This document shows, piece by piece, positions 53,339 to 64,000 of a stretch of 64,000 bases of DNA. The translations under genes and the position numbers were made by a program. The stretch comes from Platanthera guangdongensis (lineage: Eukaryota; Streptophyta; Magnoliopsida; Asparagales; Orchidaceae), in NCBI GenBank assembly GCA_039583875.1, contig CM077151.1, positions 105,480,609 to 105,544,608 of the forward strand. Reading direction: 5' to 3'. Every line of letters begins with the position of its first letter. Within the stretch, counting starts at the first letter, position 1. Below the pieces are notes generated by a model, which did no database searches, had not been told where the DNA came from, and was given only the letters and a program-made list of their open reading frames with translations.

Positions 53339-55959
53339 TAGGCTAGTGGTGCTCGGAAACTATGACTCTAGGTGTGGGTGCAGGGGGTGACACACTATTA
53401 CAACCCTAAATGCAATGCAACCGTTGATGACGGCGACGATTAAATTAAGCAATGAAATTAATAGCACCACACAAATAATTGAATTAGAAAACAAACAATT
53501 AATTTCAGTGTTGATGCGCGGAAACGGAGAGGAGAGGTTGTCGCGGGCACCGGCAACTAACGAGTGTGTTCGGTCTCACATGCTAAGATAAGGTGGAGGT
53601 TGATTGAGGAATAAGGTTGCAGGGATAACAGAGAGGTAAAGCATCTGAGTGCTCGAGAGTGGAGCAAGCGCTTGTTCAAGGGTTGCGGGGATAGAGGAGA
53701 GGAGGATGTTGATCCGAGTGCGAAGATGGTCGAGAGGTTGATCAGGAACTGTCGAGCAGGCGGTTACTTTGATGGTTGTGTTTGCAGGTTGATGCCGAGA
53801 GAGGTGAGTTGAGAAGAAGAGGGGGCCACTAGCAGCGACAATAGCAGACTTCGCCCTCCGCGGCTTAAATGCCACTCTTGCGACGGGCTTTCCTTTGATT
53901 AATATTCAGTTGTTACAGCTTGAGTTGCACCTTTACATGAAAATCAAATAAAGGGTACATAGGGGGAAGCTGGCGGCTAAGGAAAGAAGATGCCAGAGGA
54001 GGCCACGCGGACTGAGAAGAGAGGTCGGCAGACCGCGTGGTTAACTGATCCCGCAGCTCGCTGGAGGAAGCCGAGCGGACTGCGCGATCAGGCAGAGAGG
54101 ACAGGTGAGGTCGCACGGACTGGAAGGTGGAGTCCGCAAGATCTGATGCTTGACCTTGCCGTCGGTTGCCCTCGTGCGTGAGTGTCGCTGTCCTCCAAAA
54201 TGAGAGGTATGAGAGGCTATTTATAGGCCCGAGGAGGTAACGACTTTTGGTAACGTCACCCCCGATGAGTTGGTGATTTGCGCGAGTAGAACTTGGAGTC
54301 CGCGGAGCCCACGCCAGGCCGTGCGGTTAGGAACTTGTCTTCTGGAGCTTTCTGCTTTTGGCGGACTGGAACGAGTCCGCCTCTTCTGTGCTGAGCGAGC
54401 CCGCGCCAAGGTATGCGGGCTGAGGAGTAGTCCGCCGCTTACCGGGAAGAGGCGGGTAGCCGGGTACTGGAAAGCTAATTGGCGGACTGTGCAGTGAGTC
54501 TGCCTCTGCTACAGGGAAGCGTGTTGGTGGTAAGCTGGAGGGCTCAGTGGCGGACTGGGAGAGTCCGCCCAGCCCGCGACGGACGAGACGAGTCCCCCTC
54601 TGCTGGAGGCTTGTCGCTGGGTCAGAGGTTGGCGACCTGAATAGAGCAGGTCACCTTCCTACTGAAGAAGTCCGTCTACTGCAGGCGGACTGAAGGGTTG
54701 AGCGGCATAACGAGTCCGCCTAGACTGCGGCGGACGGGATGGATCCGCTGAATGTTGTGGTTTGGCGAAGAGATGGAGCAAGTCCACTCTCCCTGGGTGG
54801 ACTGAGATCGAGTCCGCGAACTGCAAGCGGATGACTGGGCGACATGGCGGACTGAAGGATCAGGCCACCACCTTTGCTGAAGTCCGCTTCCTGTTGGACA
54901 GGCTTGTCGCCCCTGCAGGGCGGGCTGGAGGTGGTCGCCCTTTGCTGGCGACCTGGGGCAGGTCGCCTACTGCCGGGCGGACTGAGATGGAGTAGGTCGC
55001 ACCCGCTGATGGACGACCTGGAGAGTTGTCGCCTGCCTGGCGACCTGAAGCTTGTTGCTTATTGTTGGGCGACCTAGAGGCAGGTCGCCTGGAGATGTGG
55101 CAGTCTGTTCGGATGGCGATTGGAGTCCTCCACAGTTGGGTATTCCACCTGTTGGGATGGAGAGAACTATAGGGTGGTTAGCTGCTCAAACCGTGCAGCC
55201 TGCAGGGGCGGACTGAGGAAGCAGTCCGCAGCCCCTGCAGAACGAGCGGCTGCGGCGCGACCTGGGCGGTGGCCTGGGGGTGGAGGATCCAGGCCGTCGG
55301 CCTGTAAGGAAGGGGAGGGGGCTGCGGAACAGGAGATGGAAGGGTGGCTGGGAGGCGGTATTGCAGCAGCAGGCCGGTGGTTTTTGAGAGGGATGTGGTT
55401 GTTTCTGGTGGCTGGAAGGAGGGATTAAAACTTTAGAAATGAATAGTTGATTCCATTAATCAACAGTGCATTGAAATAAGGTATTCCTAGACAGAACTTC
55501 AGCCGGATGTTGGGAGGAAAGGGGCGGTGGTGGGGGGTATTCAAGGTGGGAAAAAGGGCCTATGGATGGGTAGTACCTTGAGGAGGAGTTTGGCGGCCTA
55601 GGAGTCGTCACCTAGGGTTCCACGTCATCGGCACCGGGGAGGGATTGCTGGAATCCGGGACTGCTTCTTCTCCAAATTCAACAATGACCCATTTCAACCC
55701 TCATAACTCCTATTTATAAGAAAAGACAAGCAAGGGTTTCCATATCAACAGCTATGAGTGGCCGGTGGGTTCGCCCTTAAAATACATCAAAAAATAAACT
55801 GAAAAAATAAAGTAATATAGTTTTTTGACTCGCGTCGACATCCCGGACGCAACCGCGGAGTCCGATCGGCGATCCGATCAAGTCCTCCTGCGCGAATACA
55901 TGTACGTGGGTCCCGCCTTGCGGCGAACCCCTCTAGGTGCATATGATGGTTCCTCATCA
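53339..55959 (-). repeat. 3' LTR of the Galadriel-like element (2.6 kb)
   Basis: On minus it starts TGATGAGGAACC after the purine tract AGTCGGGGGAAGT and ends CCTACCCTACATCA, the same CTACATCA end as the chromovirus LTR at 12645. A minus-strand TATA box (CTATAAATAG) is at 54215-54224. It contains a dense GCGGACT / AGTCCGC array. Confidence 0.75.
53990..55280. repeat. GCGGACT / AGTCCGC hairpin array
   Basis: More than 25 copies of GCGGACT or its complement AGTCCGC, often paired as short hairpins, for example GGCGGACTGGAACGAGTCCG at 54360 and GGCGGACTGGGAGAGTCCGC at 54551. The distal half adds GGTCGCC/GGCGACC pairs (54900-55090). Spacing is irregular. Confidence 0.85.
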
Positions 55960-55970
55960 ACTTCCCCCGA

Positions 55971-56535
55971 CTAAAAAGCCTTCATCTTCGATGAATGGAG
56001 ATGATCGTACTGAGATCGAAGTCCGGGGGCGAGCCGATCGAGCTCTGCTGGTAGTTTCCAAGTGTCGTCAGTGTCTGGGCGGCCCCGCCAATGTACCAGG
56101 TAGCAGCAACACGGTCCGTCCGAGGTGGGAACAAACTGGTGGGATCTGATCTCCGTGATACTCTCATCTCTCGCCTCACGGAAGGTGGATCCCGGTGCGA
56201 TCGGGGGTGCCTGCGGTGGAACCAAAGTGGACGAATTCCCGGGTGGGTGGGTGACAACAGTGAGTGAACTAGGATGACCATCAGATGGTGGTAATGTGTG
56301 AGAGTGATATGGTAGCGACAATGGGGGTGGCTGGGCGTCTCCACTGCTCGGGTCCACATACTCATGAGGTTCATAGTATGGAGTCAGATTTTTAACATTG
56401 AACACAGGGTGAATTCCCATACTGGCCGGGATGTCAAATCGGTAGGCGTTGGTTCCAATACGACTAATAATGGAGTACAGACCCATTCGCCTCACGCTTA
56501 ACTTCTTGGCAGGCCCCGAAGGGAGCCTCTCAGGA
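55971..56535 (-). pseudogene. Galadriel-like integrase end and chromodomain
   Basis: VKNLTPYYEPHEY, then a Pro/Ser-rich linker, then the chromodomain ITEIRSHQFVPTSDGPCCCY, LVHWRGRPDTDDTWKLPAEL, DRLAPGLRSQYDHL. The fold is like the YLVHWRDRPSSDDSW chromodomain at 18600. Confidence 0.8.
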
Positions 56536-56540
56536 CGGAC

Positions 56541-57890
56541 TCAGACCATTACCTTCTCGCTTACATTAAATATTTGCTCTCTCCTTTGCTTATCTGCATG
56601 GACTTTGTAATTCTCATTGCTTGTGATTATTCGTCGGCGGACCGACTCATGCAAATGTTGTGCAAATGACTCCGCTGACTCGCTCGGGCGGGACTCTAAA
56701 GGGCTCGGGACAAAGTCTATAGGTTTCCTAGGGTCATATCCTGATACTACATGAAATGGACTCAACCCGATGGACCTATTGACTGAGCTATTGTAGGCAA
56801 ACTCTGCTATCGGTAAATCTAGGTCCCAACTGCCGACATACTCTCCTACTAGACACTGCAACAGATTCCCTAAACTCTGATTCACTACCTAGGTCTGTTC
56901 GTCCTTCTGTGGGTGATATGCCGAGGAAAACCTAAGGAGAGTGTCTGTCTTGTACCACAGGGTTTTCTCGAAGTAGCTCATGAACCTCACATCGTGGTCC
57001 GACATGATCGACTTGGGCAGGCCATGCAGTCGAAAGACGTCCCTCATGAATATGGATGCAACGTGAGTCGCATCTGCCGTCTTGCGGCAAGCAATGAAGT
57101 GTGCCATCTTCAAAAACCGATCAACCACCACGAAGATGGAATCGTGTTTCCGTAAGGTGGGGGGAAGTCCGAGAATAAAGTCCATCCTAATGTACTCCCA
57201 AGGGCGGTATGGTACGGGTGAAAGCGTATAAAGACCGATGTTCTTCTTATTACCCTTTGCCGTCTGACAAATACGGCAGTGGCGCACAACGCGAGCTACA
57301 TCCTTCTTAAGGTCGGGCCAGTAGAGACGGTCCTCGACAATGGCTGTGGATTTATCTCGCCCGAAGTGGCCCGCAGCTCCGCCCGCATGCAACTCCCAAA
57401 TCAGATAATCTCGGTAAGACGTCTGGGGAATGCATAGGCGGGAACCCCGGTACAGATATCCCTCATATATCTGATATCCCTCAATAGTGTCGGGTGGGTC
57501 TCGGGATAGGGCGGTGTAAATCTCGCCAAAATCAGGGCACGTCGGGTACTCGAGCATCAACCTCTCAAGTCCCTCGACACTCGCAATCATGGTTTGCAAC
57601 AGGGATACGCGGCGACTCAACTCATCAGCCGACTGGTTCTCAACACCAGCGCGGTGCTTGTGAACATAATGAAAATCCTGCAGATATTCCACCCACTTCG
57701 CATGCCGTTGGCCCAGCTTGCGTTGCGAGTCAAGGTAACGTAGAGTCTGATGGTCGGAGTACAACAAAAACTCCCGGGGAAGGAGATAGTGCCTCAAGTA
57801 GCGCAGAGACTGGACTATAGCGTAAAATTCTCGATCGTAATTCGAGTACTATTGCTTAGCTTCATTCAGCTTCTCACTAAAGTAAGAAAC
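56541..57890 (-). pseudogene. Galadriel-like RNase H and integrase
   Basis: RHYLLPREFLLYSDHQTLRY, QSADELSRRVSLLQTM, WELHAGGAAGHFGRDKSTAI, CRICQTAKGNKKNIGLYTLS, MDFILGLPPTLRKHDSIFVV, IMSDHDVRFMSYFEKTLW, FSSAYHPQKDEQT, a stop at about 56887, then NQSLGNLLQCLVGEYVGSWD. The core SDRD is SDHD, and DGQTE is DEQT before the stop. Confidence 0.85.
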
Positions 57891-57896
57891 TAGGTG

Positions 57897-58800
57897 TCAC
57901 TCTTGACTCAATACGCCACCTATACCAACTCCTGACGCGTCACATGCGACCTCAAAGGCACGGCTAAAATCCGGTAAACTTAGGACAGGGGCCGTCGTCA
58001 TTCTCTCCTTAATTTCTTCGAAGGCTCTAGTGGTTGCGGGGGTCCACTGAAACTCTCCCTTCTTGAGGCAGCTCGTGAAGGGGGGCCATGATCGTACTGA
58101 ACCCCCACCCCTAGACAAACCTCCTATAAAAGGTGGCAAACCTATGAAATCTACGAGCCTCGTAGATATTTTTAGGCACAGACCAATCCGAATGGACTTG
58201 ACCTTCTCGGGGTTTACGAAGACTCCAGTATAGGATATAATAAAACCCAGAAAGTAGACACACTCGGAGAGGAACGCACACTTATTCAGATTCACATACG
58301 GTTTCTCTTGGCGAAGGGTGTCAAAGAGAAGTCTCAGATGATCAAGGTGAGCAGCCTGAGTCTGGCTATAGACTAGTATATTATCAAAGTATACCACCAG
58401 AAACTTGCCCATATAGGGCCGCAACACATGTGTTATAACATGCATAAACTTGCTCGGGGTGTTAGATAGCCCAAATGGCATGCCTAGCCACTCGTACAGA
58501 CCGTCCTTGGTCTTGAATGCGGTCTTCCCCTCGTTTCGCTCAAGAACACGTATCTGATGGTATCCACTATGGAGGTCGATCTTGGAGAAGATCTGGGCGA
58601 CGGACAGTATCCAGAAGGTCATCGAGTCGTGGAATGGGGTAACGATACTTGACCGTGATTTTATTAATTGCGCGGCTATCGATGCACATACGTCAACTAC
58701 CATCCTTTTTAGGGGTAAGAAGGGCGAGGACCGCGCAAGGACTCATACTCTCACGAATGAACTGCTTCCGTAGAAGCTCGTCAACCTGTCGTTTGAGCTC
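57897..58800 (-). pseudogene. Galadriel-like reverse transcriptase, catalytic Asp lost
   Basis: [56 protein letters not shown]: the catalytic YFDD is YFDN. Then NLNKCAFLSECVYFLGFIIS, KKGEFQWTPATTRAFEEIKE and LACDASGVGIGGVLSQE-type sequence. It cannot polymerise DNA. Confidence 0.85.
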
Positions 58801-58807
58801 AACGTGC

Positions 58808-59434
58808 TCATCCGGGTGCATACGGTAATGGGGTAGGTTCGGGAGGGAGGCTCCCGGGGACTAAATCAATGACATGCTGAATGTCCCGTGGGGAAGACAG
58901 CTCATCGGGGAGCTCGTCCGGCATGATGTTCGCAAACTCGCCTAAAAGGGGACGCACCGCGGGTGAGTGGTCAACAGAGGTGTCCTCAATAACCTGAGTA
59001 GTGACAACCACATAAATGACGTCTAACTCAACGCTATCTCGCAGAAACTCGCCCCACCTCAAAATATGCAGTGGCCGCGAGGCGCTCTTGCTCACAGATG
59101 GCTCTATCACACCCTTGGATCGATCTCGGGGCTGTGTGGGTGTCAACGTAATCTTCCGCCCCTTATCATAAAAGACACACGTGTTTGAGCGGCCAAAGCA
59201 CGTGACATCACGATCAATTAGGCAGGGGCGGCCAAGCAACACATGAGCGACGTCCATGGGAATAACATCGCACCAGAACTTATCCTGAAAGGATCCAATA
59301 GTTATCGGGATCAGGCAACGCTGTGTGACCTGAATCGCCGTCTTGTCTACCCAGACGACACGATAGGGGTGGGGGTGAGGCTCTGCCTTCACCTGAATAC
59401 GGTCAAGCCCTTCTGGGCCACGATGTTCACACAA
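58808..59434 (-). pseudogene. Galadriel-like protease C-part and linker
   Basis: KAEPHPHPYRVVWVDKTAIQ, CLIPITIGSFQDKFWCDVIP, MDVAHVLLGRPCLIDRDVTC, FANIMPDELPDELSSPRDIQ. Parallel to the same segment of the element at 13991. Confidence 0.85.
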
Positions 59435-60264
59435 CTCCCGCTATCGATAGCTAGCTTGCAGGGACCACCTGCACTAGGAAAGTACGTGTAAAAGATGGTG
59501 GTGCGTCGCCAATCCTCATCAACACGTGGGGTGTGTAGGAGGCGTCTAATCACTCCCACCTCTAACGATTGCTCGACGTCATTCTCCAAACCTTCCTCGA
59601 CTGTGGCCTTAACTTCCTCTGGGGCCTCCTCTTCGTCCTCTAAACCCTGCTCCCCCTCCTCAACTAGCAGGCTCAGCGTGGGGCACTGCGCCTCCACGTA
59701 TCCTCTGTCAGAACATCTAAAGCATACAATTCCCCCAGATCGCTGGCCATCAGTGGTTGTGGCCTTGCCCTTCGCATCCGCGGGGATACGTGAGGGTGCA
59801 GCCGGGGTGGTCTGGGGCGGAGCGGGTTTCCTAAAAGTCAAGGAATCTGTCCGCGAAGTGAACTGCCTCATGCTAGACGATCGGAGGTACTTCTCGTACT
59901 CGAGGGAGAGCTGAAATATCTGATCAACAGTCTCCAAGCGGTGGAGAATCAACTCTCTCCGAATATCGGAACGAAGGCCCGCCTTGAAACGGGAGCCAGT
60001 GGCAATAGGTTCATCTGAAATGTCACTCATGACGATCAGCTCATCGAAGCGAGCCATATACTCAGCGACGGTAAGTGTCCCATGCTGTAAATTCTGCAGC
60101 CGCTCAAATAGTTGATCACGGTATGACGCGGGGAGGTACTCTTTCAGTCTCTCCTTCATCTCATCCCATCTGGCGATGGGGTAGTAACCATCCCGCTCTA
60201 AGTCTCTCTCAACACTGATCCAGAATAGCTTAGCTTGCCCGATCAACTTCATCTTTGCAAAGCC
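59389..60264 (-). pseudogene. Galadriel-like gag and protease N-part, 5' truncated
   Basis: GQAKLFWISVERDLERDGYY, ARWDEMKERLKEYLPASYRD, QHGTLTVAEYMARFDELIVM, knuckle CFRCSDRGYVEAQC (the His of CCHC is Tyr) and protease LAIDSGSCVNIVAQKG. Starts inside gag, since the upstream part was lost at the junction with Tekay gag. Confidence 0.85.
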
Positions 60265-61038
60265 AATTGTCGATAGCCTCGACTTTCGGAGCAGCTTCTA
60301 CTGCTTCAGCATAAGTCTCTGATCTGTACGGGTTAGCCAATTGCTGGATGTCGCTACGAAGTCCTCCCAGAAATCGCTTCACTCTACCAGCCTCAGAGGC
60401 TACCAAGTCTGGAGCAAACCTGCTCAACTTGCTAAATTCTATCTCGTACTCATTAACCGTGAGTTGTCTTTGCTTCAGGTGCAAAAAGTTGTTCATTAGA
60501 CGGTCTTGCTTGACCGATGACAAAAACTTCTTGAGCAACATCTGTTTGAAAGATTCCCACAAAATCCCTTTGAGATGCTCTCTTTCTCTCGGATCCACCA
60601 GCTCTTAGCAAGACCCTTTAGCTGGTAAGCGACGACCATCACCTTCTGGTCTGCAGAAATTCCCGAATACGAAAACATCTCTTCGATAGCAATGATCAAA
60701 TCATCTAAAACCATGAAATCGGCTCTCCCGTCGTAGGTAGGAGATCCTGATCGCTGGAAGTGCGAAATGAAATTCATCTTTGGTGACAACAGAACCGAAG
60801 GCACCAAAGGAGCAGAAGGAACAAGTACAGTATGACCCACTGCAGGGTCCTACACCCCAGGCTGCTGCCCTAAGGCGGCAGTCAACAACGCCTGAATTTG
60901 CGATTGCATTGCAACCATTTGCCTTGACAGAGCCTTATTGCTCTGCCATATCCCTTCAATCACGACCTCACTTTGCACACCTGACGACTCACCCTCATAT
61001 TGGAGAGTCAAACTCGTCGCAATACGCTTTGACGACAT
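60265..61038 (-). pseudogene. Tekay/Del-type gag, N-terminal and core part
   Basis: ATG at 61038: SSKRIATSLTLQYEGESSG, then in a second frame MNFISHFQRSGSPTYDGRAD, then YSGISADQKVMVVAYQLKGL, AKSWW, and in a third frame LLKKFLSSVKQDRLMNNFLH, LTVNEYEIEFSKLSRFAPDL, KRFLGGLRSDIQQLA. Two frameshifts. The zinc knuckle and everything after YAEAV are lost at the junction. Confidence 0.8.
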
Positions 61039-61717
61039 TCATAATAATACAACGAACAACTCATCAAAACCTAGCTTAACGCTAGAACTACTCAACTTAG
61101 TTCAGACCATACATGTACAGATACTTGCTTTTGCTGCTACCTTTCTCTGGGGTTTTCATAAATGATATTAGGCTTTAACTTAGGATGATACACTATCATC
61201 CTACTGACTCATGTATATATAATGTGAATGCATAAATTCTTATTATTTTGTTTTAAAACCATGTGTGTATGTGTGTCATCATGTAAATTTTAACTTGACA
61301 TGTGTGCTCATGCTATGTTATGTTATGCATGCAGTGTTATGCATTCTAATAGAGACCTTAATGCATATTATGAACATCGTACACACGAAATATTATGCAT
61401 TCCATACTACATAATATCGCATGTAACGAAAAATAAAATATAATGGATATCCATGTGATGATTGTTATGCATCCCATAATATATAACAGTCACAAGTTGC
61501 TTCCTATGATGATCTATATACAAACACATTATGCATCTCATACTACATAATATGTCTCGTATACTTCTTGTCGTGCTTATGGGTGTAGTGTTTATGCTTC
61601 AATCAAGATGTACTGATGACACATTAGTGTGAGCATGCAATAAAACAAGACAACTAAAACTTTACCAGAGATAGCCGTTCGACCAACTTGTTAAACAAAC
61701 CTCCCTTTGATATCAAC
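61039..61717 (-). other. Tekay leader region
   Basis: About 680 bp between gag and the 5' LTR, AT-rich, with three or more repeats of the type TTATGCATYCCATACTACAT near 61388-61556 spaced 70-110 bp. PBS at 61706-61716. No gene. Confidence 0.6.
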
Positions 61718-62636
61718 TGTCACAATCCGCATTTTCTCAGCACAAAATAATATATCAGAGTTAGATAAGATACGCGTCGTGATGTCACGTCGTGCATAGG
61801 ACAACTGCAGATGCTCAGACAAGAACCTACTTCTAATACTTTTCATGAAATTCTCAAGTTTGTTATGATGAAAATATAGTTTGAGTTTAAGTTTTGATGG
61901 CCGTGCCCCTCGGCTCAGTGAATCAACTAGTTCACGGGTAAAAATATACATATACACAGCGGAAAATACTTTATTTAGTTCATTTATTTTCCTATATGAG
62001 CATGAAGGTCCATTAGAGTAATTCATGATATGCACACCTCTAAATTTAAAATAAGTACTAAAAGAGGTTTTACGTTTGGTAAAATAGAGCGACATTTAAT
62101 TTAAAGGGATGTTATGAGCATGAGATAATAATATTGATCCTTTTATACTTTGAAAGTAACTAACATGCAACCTATCATAAATCCTTCCCGGAGAGCAAGT
62201 ACAACAAAACAGCAAGAAAATGACATGTCAGCTAGCAAATAGTCTAACATCTACAATAATTCACTGTGAGTGTCAACAAGCTGACACGAACCCACAGAAT
62301 AAAAGTTTGTCTGAACTAAAGTAAGAACTACAAAACTACCTCACGGAGGTAAGAGAAGAACCACTACTACTGCCGAACGCCTGAGGCCACCGATTCTAGC
62401 TGTCCAGACCGCTACTACTCCAAGCCCGAAACATTCAAAAGAAAAGAACGGCTCAGCAAAAATGTACAAGTGGCAACGAAGATTAAAATTGAGTAATTAG
62501 ACAAGTTACGAGAGTTACCAAACCAAACAGACTAGCTGTCAAACCACATCATCCAAATCATAAAACAGTAAGCAATAAAGAATTCAAAGAAGTTTAAATA
62601 TGCAAAGTTGTACCAAGTGTGTTTTAGAGCTACGCT
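61718..62636 (-). repeat. Partial 5' LTR of the Tekay/Del-type element
   Basis: Matches 46879-48515 but without the 733-bp Harbinger-like insertion. Broken at 62636 (AGAGCTACGCT) by the SIRE-like LTR; the rest lies outside the window. Confidence 0.85.
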
Positions 62637-64000
62637 TGTTGGGTCCATTGATTCCAATGTCCTTGATTTGAAGAAGGCCTATAAAACCATGACATACACT
62701 TGTGTGTAACTAATGATTGCAATAAGTTCTATGTATACAGGTGATTACTAGTTACAATGATAAGACGGGTCAGGTGGAGACAAGGAAGATTGCAGGAAAG
62801 ACAAAAATTTGTCTAAGTCCACAGGAGATGAGTGAAGACAGTTCACTAAACGGCAGAAAGCCAAAAACGTTGAGTAAAGCATGAACAGTCAAAGCTTAAC
62901 TATTTCCAAGGCAGAATTTTTGTTAAATCCAAAAACATTGGGTGAAGGCAGTTCACTCAACGCCAGATGACAAGAAGCGTTGAGTCAAGCTCAAGCAGTC
63001 AAAGCATCTGAGAATCAGAGCAGGATTCTGGCTATGTCCAGAAGCGTTGAGTGAAGGCAGTTCACTCAACGCCTAAAGAAGAAAACGTCGACAGAACAAA
63101 GTGATGTCAAAGCTTCAGATGTTGAAGACAAAAATTCTGTCTAATTCCAAATGCGTTGAGTGAAGGCTGTTCACTCAACGTCAGCTCAACAAAAATTCTA
63201 CTAAGTACAAAAATGTTGAGTGAAGGCTGTTCACTTAACGCCTCATCAAGATGGAGAGCTAAGACAGAAAACGTTGAGTGCATAAGTATCACTCAACGCC
63301 TTCATACAAAAGAAAAACTGCTAAATCCAAATACGTTGAGTGATGAAGATTCACTTTATGCCTAATTAGTTAAGACAACAAATTTCTATATTCGTCGAGT
63401 AAAGACTGATCACTTGACGCCTAGTGTTGCAGGATAATTGGCTAAGTGTTCTGGTGCTGAGTGAAGACTGTTCACTCGACGCCTATGATGAATTGTCTGA
63501 AATCGACTAAGTCCACAGGTGCTGATGTTAGAAGAAATTCAAAATGTTGCAGAAAGTATACAGTACACGACAAACGACGCCGCATGCCTCTAGTACTGCA
63601 TTTAATGCAAAAGCAAGTTTGCAGCTACCAAATCCAAGTGGGCCCAAGGCTCAAAGAGCCGTTGGTCGGTGGGATAGAAAAAGGGATCAGATCGCTGAGA
63701 AGAAATTAACTTTTTGGGAAGTGCTGAACTTCATCTTCTTCCTCTCGATGTTGTTGCAGAGACGAGAAATTGTTCAAACTATTGATCTGAAAGTTCTAGT
63801 AAGTTAGTTGTTGTCTTTCTCATCCTAAACAACAAGATCATAGAGACATCTCTGAGAAAGAAGAAGCAGTAAAGGCAAGACCTAGTCGTAGCTACTTCAC
63901 AAGCTTAAGCTGAACATTCCTGAAGAACACTTTTTGGAGCTGTGAAGAAGACTGGACTGAGTTATCTCAGCATAGAAGGAGGAAGACACAGAGAATATTT
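62637..64000 (+). mobile_element. Partial LTR of a second SIRE/Maximus-like element
   Basis: Begins TGTTGGGTCCATTGATTCCA exactly where the Tekay LTR is interrupted and runs off the right edge. Its start is related to the LTR ending at 1903. It carries its own hairpin array (62830-63480) at nearly the same distance from the LTR start as the GTGTCGACAC array in the first. Confidence 0.65.
62830..63485. repeat. GTTGAGTGAA...TTCACTCAAC hairpin array
   Basis: About nine hairpin units such as CGTTGAGTGAAGGC followed by AGTTCACTCAACG, the later ones (from 63043) spaced close to 60 bp. The arms are 9-11 bp around a 4-8 bp loop, with arm changes in some units mirrored on the other arm (for example CGTCGAGTAA with TCACTTGACG near 63394). 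Confidence 0.85.

Larger units (their letters stand above)
55971..60264 (-). mobile_element. 5'-truncated Galadriel-like chromovirus, internal part
   Basis: Gag from a truncated N-terminus at 60264, protease, RT, RNase H, integrase and chromodomain in order on minus, then the 3' LTR. The 5' LTR and gag start are gone; the junction fuses it to the Tekay gag (KVEAIDN then LCKDEVD out of frame). Many frameshifts and missing catalytic residues; old. Confidence 0.85.
51240..61717 (-). mobile_element. Internal region of the Tekay/Del-type chromovirus, split
   Basis: Gag is at 60265-61038, and RT end, RNase H, integrase and chromodomain are at 51240-53338, all on minus. The middle (protease and most of RT) is missing, and a 5'-truncated Galadriel-like element occupies the gap. 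PBS TTGATATCAAAGGG at about 61706-61716. The leader 61163-61560 is AT-rich with repeated TTATGCAT words. Confidence 0.8.

Noticed and set aside
54270..55428. Plus-strand frames in the 2.6-kb LTR (75-102 codons)
   Set aside because: They consist of the GCGGACT/AGTCCGC words; the LTR promoter is on the other strand.
1..64000. tRNA, rRNA, organelle or bacterial operon sequence
   Set aside because: None recognised; PBS matches are short tRNA complements only.

Overview
The window is nuclear DNA of a flowering plant and is almost entirely nested transposable elements. Evidence for a plant: one intron-containing X8-domain (callose-binding) gene, a plant-type LINE tail, SIRE/Maximus-like, Tat, Tekay/Del and Galadriel/CRM-type LTR retrotransposons, and a captured prolycopene-isomerase-like exon. 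I see no prokaryotic genes, rRNA, tRNA or CRISPR. All family names rest on motif recognition by eye; no database search was run.

Layout. 1-1903: partial LTR of a SIRE-like copia element (minus strand) with a dense array of the palindrome GTGTCGACAC; it sits inside the protease region of a degraded Tat element (1904-4518, minus). 4519-5076: old chromovirus LTR remnant. 5150-6920: 5'-truncated copia element with a short 3' LTR. 7079-7325: LINE 3' end (minus). 7598-8756: the X8 gene, three exons. Its third visible intron is cut 15 nt after the splice donor by a 17.4-kb insertion (8777-26175) flanked by the 5-bp duplication CATGT. That insertion has terminal LTRs in INVERTED orientation. It carries a minus-strand Tat gag-pol (20957-25430), an 86-bp minisatellite, a four-exon plus-strand accessory gene (9660-12128) and a nested young Galadriel-type chromovirus (12645-19789, target duplication GGTAC).

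27114-35623: complete non-autonomous element with 1.7-kb LTRs (LARD-like, target duplication TGAAG), no gag-pol, a captured prolycopene-isomerase-like fragment and the same 86-bp minisatellite. 35785-38218: small non-autonomous LTR element (AATAG). 39373-43168: copia deletion derivative (CGCTA). 43462-46878: degraded Tat pol (minus). 46879 to beyond the window: Tekay/Del chromovirus (minus) with a 4.3-kb 3' LTR. This LTR holds a TAA-flanked Harbinger-like insertion (absent from the 5' LTR) and a complex foldback. The Tekay internal region is replaced in its middle by a 5'-truncated Galadriel-like element (53339-60264). Its 5' LTR is broken at 62637 by a second SIRE-like LTR carrying a different hairpin array.

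The most unusual signals are: (1) the single-insertion signature around an element with inverted LTRs; (2) an intron-bearing accessory gene antisense to pol, with three consistent splice-phase junctions; (3) four LTRs from three lineages each filled with its own short palindrome, hairpin or directional motif array; (4) the same minisatellite at the 3' side of an autonomous-type Tat element and of a LARD.
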